Source: Ditylenchus dipsaci | Taxonomy: Eukaryota > Nematoda > Chromadorea > Rhabditida > Anguinidae | NCBI GenBank assembly: GCA_004194705.1 | Contig: SADC01001295.1 | Span: 475,377-539,376, forward strand | Length of the DNA stretch: 64,000 bases | Direction: 5' to 3' | Shown: in pieces, positions 22,171 through 33,700 of the stretch | Numbering within the stretch: position 1 is the first letter of the stretch | Layout of the letters: every line of letters starts with the position of its first letter | The notes under the pieces: generated by a model | What the model saw: the letters and a program-made list of their open reading frames with translations, nothing else | Databases searched by the model: none | What the model was told of the DNA's origin: nothing | Translations under genes and position numbers: made by a program

Positions 22171-23525
22171 GCACCCTTGAAACGACCTAAGGGCATAATT
22201 AGAAAATCAAGCCCTTCTAACAATGGACATCCGCAAACTGTATATCTTAAATTTGAATACTCTAAAGTCTCATCTGGTAGAGCATGGTCAACTTACTAAA
22301 CGGAATTTCAATATTTTCGTCATACGGACAGAAAAAGTCCGTCAAAGTCAAAGTACGCAATGTATGCAAATAGAGATATACAGTTCGCGAAATGTATAGC
22401 ATTTTTAGAGAAAAGTTATATATTTTTTTCAAAAAAACATGCGCAAATTTTGGAGTAAGTTAGGTTTACAATAACAATGCGCGTCACACCTAACAAATAA
22501 TCATCCTCAAATACAAAATAATAGTTTGTGTGTGTAACGGATACATAATACACATTTTCTACTCGTACAAATGTGGCTAATTGACTTACACTATAAAAGG
22601 GGAATAGCTAAAATGAAAGCGAAATTAAGCAGCAAGTGCAAGGCTACCTCCAATCAATAGCAATGGATAAATTAATTTGGTTTTGAATGCCCCAGGTCAC
22701 TTTCTCAATAGAAGAGACCAACAGCCTATTTAGTATTCCTTTGTTGTCAGACTGGTCAATAGTCAAGGCTAGTGACCAACAAAGGACTTAAAATATATCT
22801 CTGATTTAGAGCAGGGCAGTGTGAGAATCAGGGCACAGACCAATAAGGCCTTAATCTACTTAATTTAAGGGTTAGCTCAGACATATGAGCTTATTTAATT
22901 AAGAAGCTTAAATTCATTTAGTCAATTTTATAATTCTTAAAAAAGTATGACACTTTCATTAAAAAAAGAAAACGCACACCATTTATATTTCTAAGTCGCG
23001 TGATTCTTGCTACCTTTGCTCATTTGTTTTAAAAAATTCTGTAAAAAACTGTTCCCGATGCTGGTACAGTTAGGGAGGGGGGAGATGGTGGTTTTTAACA
23101 CGAGAAAAACTGAACAGAACAACCGTCGTTTCTAGTGCAGAATTTCACGTAGATCATATTCATATATATAGGAGTACGGGTGTTCGGATGTGATGAAATG
23201 AGCTAATAACCTGTTTCCAGCACTCGACCATTTCGAGGAAAGTGGGCAATCTTCTGACAAGGAACATCATCAGTGGGTAACGCACATATAGCTAACAAGC
23301 AAGAATCCTTACACCTCCAACACTGAGCATCAGCTCCAATCCAATCTATCCAATCCAATATATTATTCACTGGAATTGTCTCGGAATGGATATTTGGACG
23401 GGAACCGGAAAGTTATTTTTGTCAAGAATACCGGAGCGCGAAAATATATGTTTTTTAAATCACTTTTTACATACTTTTTTTTCTTTTGATATTTAACAAA
23501 TGAAATTCGCAAAAAGGTTCAAAAT
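22171..23525. other. No supported gene
   Basis: AT-rich sequence with short duplicated words such as CAGACTGGTCAATAG/GACCAACAAAGG near 22720-22790. A polymer-like TATATATA lies near 23163. Nothing is assigned. Confidence 0.4.
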
Positions 23526-23530
23526 AAGTA

Positions 23531-24175
23531 AGGCCAGCCGAGCCAAATTTCGGCTTTTCCGGCCGAAAACCGACATTTTTACGGTTTTTGGCTTGACCTG
23601 CTATTTTTTTGTCGCATTTTGAAGTCTTCTCTACAGAATTTCGGATCCTTGTGAGTTCTTGTTTTCATTTTAATACATGACGGTAAGCAAAGTGTGGAAC
23701 TCTTTCAAGATAGTAGCAATGAAGAGGAGCCCAGTGGAACTGTTAATCTATTGTTGGAGGAAGTTTTTTTATCGTTCAATAAATTATTTCGCTGTGGACA
23801 AGAGGTCATGTATAATCAAAATAAAACTGTTTGTGTATCTCCCGGTGTAGGCACTTTTATCTTCTTTTGGTTCACTTTTTTGAATTAACGCTTTTTTAAT
23901 TTTATTTTTTAGCTGTTCAGAGCATCTTCAGTTAGACAATGACTTATGTTAGCCAGGACTGAGAAATGTCTCACAAACTGCAACATGAACGAAAATTCAA
24001 AAAAGTCGCGAATTACAAAAAGTTATAAAAATCTACAAACCTATTTTCCGCCCCATAACCGATATTTTTTCGGTTTTCGACTCCGCCCGCCGAAAATTTC
24101 GGTTTTTGTGCTTTCGGCTCGGCCGGCCGGAATTTTCGGTTTTCGGCTTTTGGCTAGGCCAGCTTTTTAACGAGC
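23531..24175. mobile_element. hAT-like element, CGGCCGAAA word type, interrupted
   Basis: The left part (23531-23600) begins TAAGGCCAGCCGAGCC and iterates GGCCGAAAACCGA words. The right part (24050-24175) iterates CGGTTTTCGGC words and ends GCTAGGCCAGCTTTTTA. The arrays face each other. The interior is unrelated AT-rich DNA. The ends are imperfect and no clear target duplication is seen. Confidence 0.5.
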
Positions 24176-24799
24176 TACCAAGCTTCAGTGAATGGTTTAA
24201 CAAATGTAGAAATTAGATAAAAACAAAAGTCACTTCATTTAAACCCCTAAATTTCTACATAGAGTTTGATAGCTCGTTAGAAAGCTGAGATCCTGGGATA
24301 CACGATAATTGAAAAATTTTGTTAAAAAATAAACGCAAAAATTTAGGAAAAAATTTCAATTTCTGATTAGAGGGCATCTTTCAGTGAATTAGAGGGCATT
24401 TTCACTAATTAAGGGGAACGATTAAATACCACCCTTTACAAAATCGTAAGAATTTATTACAAAACGACTGAAAAAGTAATTTACAGACAAATAACAAGAA
24501 GCCTGGTTGTACTATTTAACTAATATTCCTACAAATGCTCGTATTGCCTTTACCAATTGCATGTAATCTTCATAAGCTAAGAAGACAGAGGCTTGTGTAA
24601 TCCCTGGGTTGTCCAGCGGAAATAATTATAAATGCTATTGCCCCTCCATTGAACACAACAACAGCACTAATGAATTTGTTTTGTAGGTAAAAGTCAACTT
24701 AGAAATAAATTTATTGACAGCAAAAAGCAATCATGTAAGTACTTCAATTCCTGGAATGCTTCTCGAAATTGATCAAAAGAGTCTGTTTGGTGTATCTAA

Positions 24800-27700
24800 T
24801 TACAAAAGAGGCGAACTGTGCTCATCGACCCCTTCTTCGTTCACTTCACTCCAGCTGCTGTGACCGTCTGAGTCATTGTCATCTTCTTCCTTTTGTTCCA
24901 CTTCTTCTGTGGCTTCTGACGGTTCGGAGATTGGGTCAGCCTCAATAAAATTGCGTTATTTTATTAAAAACTAAATTGATCCAAAACAGTTATTAAACCT
25001 GACTTACAAGAAAAGTTTACGAACGTGTTTAATTTAATGTTTAATCTGGGGTCGGGTTACCAACCACTGACTTAAAATTTTAGCCTTTTAATCCATTTAG
25101 CCCATCTCCCGTCAGCATTTCTAGCCCTTTTAGTCCGAAGGGTTATTATTTGTTATTTTTTTTTCATAATAAAAAACCGCTTATAGAGGCGGTGTAAATT
25201 AAGCCGCTAAACATTTCGAATTTTGAACCGAGCGCTCGGAAATTTCAAATGTCGAATCGAGCGCTCGACTCAAAAATTTCGAGCGCTCGACAACCCTGTA
25301 TATTTTGTTGACACCCCAAATTTGTTCAGAATTTAAAGTTGGATCAGCTTCATAAAAACACAATTTCGAAATTTTTTAAAAATCTCAAAAATCATTTTTT
25401 TTTAACTTTTTTGAAAAAAGTTTTTTCTCTTCCACTTCTGCTTTTAGGCCATTTTTTAAAGAAATTTTGCAATTATGATATACCGTATTTCTTCTAATAA
25501 GCGGGCAGTCTCTATTAAACGGGCACCCTCAACTTTGAAGGCGTATATCTCAGCCCAGAGTAAATATTTTGCAAAGCTGTTTAATGTATTTTCTTAGCTC
25601 CCACGAGTTCTACCGATTCCACTTTTTGGATTCCAGTTGAGCACCCAAAAATATCGAGATCGAATTCAAAATTTTCCGATTTTCAGGTGATTGAAAAATA
25701 AACGGGCATGCTCGCTTATTAGAAGAAATACGGTATTGACGTAGCTTCAGTTGAAGCTCTCTATAACGACTCTCAAGGGACCGGCTAAACCGGGTCGTTA
25801 TAGAGAGCGTCGTTATAAAGAGCGTCGTTTTGACTTGAATGACTTAGCTCAGGACCAAATAGTTCTTTTTTCCGGATCGTTATAAAGAGCGAGTCGGTAT
25901 AAAGAGCGTCGTTATAGAGAGCGTCGACTGTAATCCAACTTTTAATACCGCACAAGTTTGTCTAATGCCGCAGAACTGTGTTGTTAACAAAATAGAGCTT
26001 CGAAACCATTAAAAAAAATACGAAATTTGAATTGCCAAGAGTCGTTAAATATCACCTAACAACGTCACTTTTAAATATCACCTACATCTGGAGCATCTTC
26101 TTGAAATTTTTCCTCCGTTATTGGCCAACCAGTGCCACTATTTTGCACCAAGCATTTTCGTTGCATGGTTAGCGCCAAATCTAATAAACTTTGGTCAGTT
26201 GTGCTCCCAGAGCACTTGTCCACTAACATCGTTGGCTTATTGAAACAGTTAGTAGTCTAAACTGATTTTTTGACTGTTTTTCTTTTACTTTTTTTGATTG
26301 TGAGATTGATTGGCTGACCTGAGTAGCAGGTTGGGAAAGATTTTTTAATAGCGGCCCAGATGATTTCAAGCATGGTTCTGACTTTTTCTTCTTGGTCTTC
26401 TTTTTGCTGGCCTTAGCTTCCTCCCTTTCAACCTTGAAATTTTTATGAAAAAATTAATAAAAGGGCATTCACAATTTCTTATAATTTGAAGATATGTCTA
26501 AATTTGAAACTACAGCTCATTCTTGATATAATGGTATCCTAAAAGTTTGCACCCCGCTAGTTCTCGACGATTGCATTACCTTTAATTCTAAAGTCCTTTT
26601 CCAGATGTGTTCCGATAGCCAAGTTCAAAAAATTTCCAGGATTGAGATACTTTATGAACACTCACACGCGTCATGCACAACGAAATTGTTGCCATTTCAA
26701 AAACCACCGACAAAATTGAAATTTTGGAGCTTTTTTATACTGAAGCAGCTAAAGACAACTACCAAATGAGCGGTTTTTAACTTTGCAGTCGAAAACTGAA
26801 TTTTTGAAAAATTCAACATTTTGAGCAGCAGAATTAAATACTACAGTCTGCTCTCGATACAATGCACTCCCGATATAGTGTAACTCTCGATACAGTGTAT
26901 ATTTTTCACGATTTGGTTGGTTAGTTCAAAAAAATACTGAACCATACCTTCGATATAGTGCACTCTCGATGCAGTGAAACTCTCGATATACCGTATTCTC
27001 TCTATTAGAAGCGCTTTCTCTAATAGAAGCGCACCTCTGGGCATTTCCCCTACACTGTTTTTAAAAATTTTTTTAAACATTGAGACGAAATTATTGGCAA
27101 AAAATCGGCAAATGCAAAATTGGCGCTTTGTGGTAAAGACTATAAAAAGGCTGCAATTTACGCATTCGCGCCATTCTACTTGACGTGTCAGCGATTTCTT
27201 TGTCAATCGCTTGATGCGTTTCCGGTTGTTCAGTCCGCTGCTTTGCTCTTTCTCTAATATGTAATGATTTCAGCCGAAATGAGCGATGAAGACCGAACTG
27301 AAGACGACAGTGAGTCGAACGCTGAAAGCCAAGTATCTAGCCAAGAATCGTCCTGCAAGCGCAAAGCCTACACAACCGAACAGAAATTAGAAGCAGCCGA
27401 CTACGCCAAAAAGTACAGCAAGAATTCTGCCAGCAAAAAGTTTCGGGTGCACAGAAACGGCTGTGGTTCGTGGAGGGTGCACTAAGTTTGTTCAAGTTTG
27501 TTCCTTGCTTTATTTGTTTGTGCACAAGTAGTAGAATTGGATGTTCAGGCACTGGATGTTTGCTGGAACTCGCCAATTCAAAGCCAAAATCTGCGAATTC
27601 TACGAGGACTGGATGTTGCACGGCGAGAACGAAGTGACAAAGGCAAGGAATCCGAAAGCTGCGCCGATGTCAGTCTATTTTCAGTGGATCTTCGAAGCTT

Positions 27701-30700
27701 GGGACAGCCTTTCGAAGGAGCTCATCACCGAGTCGTTAAAGTCATGTGGCATAACAAATTCCACCCATAGGTCTGAGGACGACAAGATTCACTGCTTCGA
27801 AGAGAATGGACAGGTGCCAAGCGGTCGACTGAAGCTGCAGCTGGCACGCGAGGAGAAGAAATTTGTCCGGCCAATGGAAAAAGTAGATCTCGGTGAAGAG
27901 GAAGAAAATATTTTAATCAAAGCGATGCGTCTATCGAATTGTTTGTTTGTCATAATTGTATATAAAAATTTTTTGCTCTTATGGACCAACCCAATACATT
28001 TTCCTCGGTCCCGACAAAGAAAACGACTTTTGATATACTGTATATTTTCTAATTTCATTTAAATCCAGTTTCTAAAATGTAAATTTGTCTGTTTTTTAAA
28101 TTCAACGAATGAGTACTTGAGAAATTACTTTGAACGATAAGAAATCAATAATCAAGGTTGCCCAGAAGAACCCAATTACTTAATTAGAAAGTGCGTAGAA
28201 CTACAAGCTCATATTCTCGAATGCTTAAATCTTCTTTGCCGAGGATGAGAGAACCGAAAATAAATGTAGTGAAGGAAGCGACAGGTGCAGATCAGGCAAT
28301 TTAAGCCAAAGCAGTGAAGGTGGAACAACCAACTAGCCAGTGTTAAGCTTAGACTGCGTTTGCTTTTGCCAGTCACCGTATATAACAGAATTCTGATGAT
28401 TATGCAGTGCTTACCGATGCATTAGACGAATATTTTTACGAAGAGAGCCAAAAAAATGAGATAATATAAATGTACTTCTGGTCTAACCTTTAATGTATTT
28501 CTTAGTTGGTACCATCATTATTGGTTGGTAAAAAAGACGTTTTTCATTGGGGTTTTCTGTCATTAGCGCAAAACTCTCGATTAAGTGTATACTATTGACT
28601 GTTTTGTTCGGAAACCTTCGATATGGTGTACTCTCGATTTAGTGTATATTTTCCCAATCCCCGGGAGCTACACTGTATCGAGAGTTGACTGTACTCTTTT
28701 AAAAACCTAGAAAAGCATATAAAAATGCTTGCAGATCTTTTATAGATTTTTTTAGGGTCTTATGTGTTTTTTAAACCGGGTCCTGGGCAGTTTGGACGGG
28801 TTATGCCTAGATTAAACTGAGCCGCATTATTAAATAACCACACCAGAAAAAATGGAATTGAAAAACTTTTTTTTTTCAAAAACACTAGGGTTGCGCGCGT
28901 TCGTTTAAACGACCGTTCGTTTAAACGATTAAACGGTTTTTCAAGAGAAATTAAACGAAACGATAAACGGGATCGAGATAAACGGATTAACCGATAAACG
29001 GGTCTGCTAAACGGCGTTTAATCCGTTTAATTGTGTAGATAGAATGACCATCAAATGAACAAATCTTGAATACAAAATTTTCATAAAATATATGTTTCAT
29101 TTCAAGACAATCCATTTCTGCACTATCGGATACACCTTATTTTCTTCTAATAACTCACCCTGCTCTAATAACTCACTCCCTCAACTTTGAACCAGTGTTG
29201 TGCACTCGTCCTCGTCTTTCGTCCTCGTCCTCGTACTACGAGGACGAGGACGAAGTACGAGCGGCTCCAAAAACGAGGTACGAGGACGAAGACGAAGTAC
29301 TAGTCTCAAAAATTACAAGTACGAGGACGAAAACGTGGACGAAGGGGCAAGGACGAGGACGGAAGACGAAGGGTGAAGACGACTCGTCATAGCTAAAATT
29401 TTCATTATTTAATCTTTTTTTTAAAACATAATTCTTTGTTTTTATGAAAGTTGCTATTATTTGAACAAATTTCTTAATCAATAGTTTTGATTTTCTCAAT
29501 CAAGCGTTTGCTTTTTTTTCTTTGATCGATTTTTGTAATAACGTAAAAAGTGGGAAGCTAACCCACTATGCTACACGTGTAGATCTTATAGAATAGTAGT
29601 AATTTTACCTATATAACATCTCCCCTTTAGGAATATACTTATTTCAATGGACTTTAGTGAACCGTTCACCTTGGCTATTAGAATTCAGGGAAAATACCGT
29701 AGAAGATATATCCCCCGTGCAGGTTAGTTAATTAGCACGGCCATGAAATATATTTATTGTTTCAGTGCCACAACCCTTTTTCGCACCTACTTCCTCGATC
29801 CCTATTAGTGCAGAATAAGGTGACTGATGGGTGTGTAACCCGTAGGCACACCTCGTATTAGCAGTTAGCACCTTGGTGCAGGGAACGCCCCGAGGATATA
29901 ATAGTAAGAAATAGTAGTAAGGGGGATTTTAAATGTCCGGGACCCATGCGGGATCGAACTTTCGATTGCGCCAATTGTAATAAAGTAAAAAGTGGGAAGC
30001 TAACCCACTATGCTACACGTGTAGATCTTATAGAATAATAGTAATTTTACCTATATAACAATTTTTGACTAGTTTTTTGAGGTGATCATCAACAATGCGT
30101 AGATTCTTTTCATCGTCATCCTTAAAAAGGGGATCCTTAAAACAGGGGATTTATCAGTGGCAATATAGTTGCCAAGTAAAGCCAGAAATTTGAAACCTAG
30201 CCTTTTCAGAGATCTCACTTCACAATAGGCGAAGCAATTCGCAATATACATATTTGTTCATTTTTTTAATAAAAAAGTCAAATCTTGAAATTACTTTGAG
30301 GAATTTGCGTTCCGTTGTCCTTTAACAACAAAAATATATAACCATTTAAGCAAAAGTCTTATTTTTTTAATAAAAAGTGATTTTTTTGCTTTTTAGTATA
30401 AAGTACGAGTAAAAACACAAAGGACGAGAAAAAGACGAGGACGAAGACGAGTACGAGCCGATTTAAGGCTCGTACTACGAGGACAAAGACGAGTACGGGC
30501 GAATTTTAAAAGTCGGTACGAGTACGAAGTACGAGGCCAAAAAATTTCTGGTACGAAGTACGAGGACGAGGACAAGAAAAATTTAAAATGCACAACACTG
30601 CTTTGAACACCCATATCTCAGACCACAGGAAAAATTTCGCAAAGCGGTTTATTGCGCTTTCTCAACTCTCGCGAGCTCTACCGGTTTCACTTTTAAGAAT

Positions 30701-33700
30701 TGGGTTAAGAACCCCAAAATCTGGAGATTGACCTCGAAATTTCCCGATTTTGGAGGAACCAGAAAATAGCTTACCCGGGTGTGTAATTAGAGGAAATACG
30801 GTATTCTTTTCGGTTTTTGTGGCAAGGCCGCTCTTCTATTTTAGCCATTATTGATTTGGTGCTTCGTTTCGTCCTTTTTATTATCGCCTTTCTTAGATAA
30901 TGGCACCTAAAAAAGTTAAAATTTGCGCCTTCCACAGAGCCTAATGAGAAAGAAGTTAAGCAAGTAAAAATCAGATGACGAAGAATCCAGAGATGGCTTA
31001 GACAGTCAAACTTCGTCTTAACGAAACCTCTGAAGACTAGGGTTGGCCTCCCCCCGCTTTTTGGGGTGCGAGGGGACATTGCGGGTGGTCAAAGCCTACT
31101 GAAGACCGTTAAAAAAGCTTTGTTAAGTTTCGGGTCTCGTAAAGTCGGGGGTAGACTATTAGTCATTTTCCTAAATCGCTAACCAAATAGGCCGGACATT
31201 CCTATTTTGATGCCGCGCCGCTTTGATGCCGCATCAAATTTTTATTTTATATAAGAAAAGAACTTTTTTCCAGTCTTTGACCACAATTAAGAGTTTCCGG
31301 CTCTAGGTAAATTGATCCCTAATCCCCCGATAAATTGATCACCTATCAGGTTACACGTTCAAATCCCGGTGGTGGCAAACATTGTTTCTGGACTAGTCAC
31401 AGAATGGCAAAAATATTTTTAAAACACCAGTAAGCCTCATGGTTGGTATGAAAATCACCAGTACCTACCCTGGTACTTACGGTATTACTTCTAAAAATCC
31501 GAAATTGTTGATTAAGCCTAGTACTCAGGTGATAGTACTAAGGCATTGCCTTGGTATCGGCACTCAGTTAGAAGTGCCAATGTAACGTTACTTAGATAGT
31601 GATATCAAGGTGGTGTCTAGCTACGCAGGTAGTGGTACCCAGGTGTTTAAATTCAGGTATTAGTATGCCGGTAGTGTTATATTAGACGTGTGAGGACGCC
31701 GATGAGACCATGTTTTGGGAGGTACCTATCAAACTGTGCTCAGGAGAGGAATCTAATTTGAATAGAATATTTTTGATTTACTTTTCATGTAGTTTTGATA
31801 TTTCATTCATGAATTATTGCATTTGCGCTGGAAACAGACTTAAAGATCCAAAATTATCGAAAGACATTGAGAAAAGAAACGAAGGTAAGAGTAAACAATC
31901 GTATTCTAATGAATATCATCATTTTGCATCAAAAAGGCCGGCATCAAAATGGGCGGCATCAAAATGGTCGGCATCAAAACGGTCGGCACCAAATGGCCGG
32001 CATCAAAATGTCCGCAACATCAAAACGGCGCGGCATCAAAATGTCACGTACCACAAGTAGGCATCGAAAAAAGGTTTGTTATGTTAGATTTTTCATTAAG
32101 TCGAGGGTTCGTAAATACGTGGTTTGACTGTATGTTACGTTTCATTCACTCTTTTGTTTATTGAGCGTTTCTGTTTATCAATAAAATTGTATGAGAATAA
32201 TGTTTCTATGTGGTTGAATACTTATGTATATAAAATAACAAATTAAACGGATTAAACGGCCGTTTAAACGGGTCATCTTCATTAAACGTAAACGATAAAC
32301 GGGTCTGATAAACGGGTCCTAAACGGCGAACGACTCAGACCAAATTAAACGAACGCGCGCAACCCTAAAAAAACATATTAAAAATAAATGTTTCTTAGGC
32401 TGAAAATTCTTGTATCTCATCATAAACAAATAGCTACCTTCAACTGCAACAGACGAGTGTTCAATTTAGCTTGGAGAACCTGCTCTTTTATTAAGTGGGT
32501 CTTCCACTGAGATATGTTCAATTCAGTTTGTTCTTTTTTCAGGCGTAAGTCTACCTAAAACCACCAATTCATAAATAAACAAGCCTAAAATATATTCACC
32601 TTATCAGCTTCATCTTCCAAACAATTAGTTTGTTGTCTATCTGTGTTCTGGACACTTTGATTTTTAATAAGTTGTCCATGTCCATCAGCCATCTTTTGTT
32701 CTAGAAACTTGTCTACCATGGCTGGTATCATTTTTTCAAGAGACTGCTCCATATTTTCACACTTCATGCAGGACTGTGGAGCCATGGAAGGCTCAGCCGC
32801 AGAAAAATAACTAGGGTAATTAAAGGCTCTAACTACTGGCTTATTGTTAATAATTTTCAAATCCGGCAACGCATAGCCACTGCTCTGGTATTCCGAATGC
32901 ACTGGCTCAGCATTTTTGTTGCTGGCTCCAGAAGCAGTAGTAGCATAAATTCCAGACATAGGAGCATTTCCTGGCGACCATCCAGGTGGCGGGTTACTGA
33001 CCTTTGGATTAGTGCAGGCATACGGATTCATGACTGGATAAGTATGGTTATGGTAATATGCAGGTTCTCTAGCCTGTGTCTTAACTGCTGCTGTAGATGT
33101 GGGACATGTCATAGGAACATATGCACCTGGGCGATTTTTTTCCATGTAGTTAGCAAAAGCAGGAAGGGATGAGATAAAACCAGTGATTTTGTGAATATGT
33201 TGTTGTGAAGCGTGGCTGGTGCGGCAGTGGGTTTGTATGCTTTCCAGCGAAGTTCCTAAAACAATTATAAATTTAATTGAGAGTATTTAAGTAGGTGGAA
33301 TGGCTGCCATCTCAAAAGTTTAGAAAAAAGTAAATTTGGAAAGATATTAACTTTGAAAATCAGTACGTTTCTTGAAACACACTTAAAGTGGCATGGTCTT
33401 CGCCGATGGGAATATTTTTAAAAGGCGGGTGCCAGGTTAATTCAAACGAAAACTAAACTGACGCGATATCGTTTAAATAGAGTAAAGGTTATACTTCTAA
33501 TGAAAATCGAACTCACGTCCAATTTTGAAGTATCTCTGCTTCTCTACCACTGAGATACCAAAGCTTTTTAATGCTATTTGTGTTTTCGATTATTTATTGC
33601 AATTAGTTACAGTCGACACTCTCTATAAGATACGCCTGGAGAAGATTTGGTTGGCCTGAACTAAATTAAGACAAAGTTACGTTCTACATAAGATACACTT

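Larger units (their letters stand above)
29131..30803. mobile_element. pogo-type MITE split by a hAT-like insertion
   Basis: The left part (29131-29192) starts TACACCTTATTTTCTTCTAA and iterates TAATAACTCACCC. The right part (30601-30803) carries the GCGAGCTCTACCGGTTTCAC core and ends TTAGAGGAAATACGGTA. Removing the insertion and one CTTTGAAC rejoins the MITE. Confidence 0.8.
28886..32366. mobile_element. Outer element with inverted TTAAACGG arrays and GGTTGCGCGCG ends
   Basis: The ends TAGGGTTGCGCGCGTTCG and CGAACGCGCGCAACCCTA are perfect inverted repeats. Inside each is a roughly 120-bp array of AAACGG/AAACGGG words (28895-29030 and 32245-32350) in opposite orientation. The flanks AAAAACAC and AAAAAACA are similar but not identical, so the target duplication is uncertain. 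Its interior has been invaded by a MITE, a hAT-like element and a TRIM, one inside another. Confidence 0.8.

Noticed and set aside
22020..22299. 93-residue basic open frame
   Set aside because: It crosses the palindromic GGACAAATGTCC repeat and the GGGGGTCCAAGGC dispersed word, with no family match.
29203..29390. Open frames over the GAGGACGAAGACGA array on both strands
   Set aside because: They are translations of a repeat array inside a transposable element, with no conserved domain.
32897..33172. Plus-strand frame of 91 residues
   Set aside because: It is the antisense of the large exon 33255-32600 of the minus-strand gene.
33495..33563. Possible tRNA gene on the minus strand
   Set aside because: A and B boxes are recognisable but the acceptor and anticodon stems do not pair.
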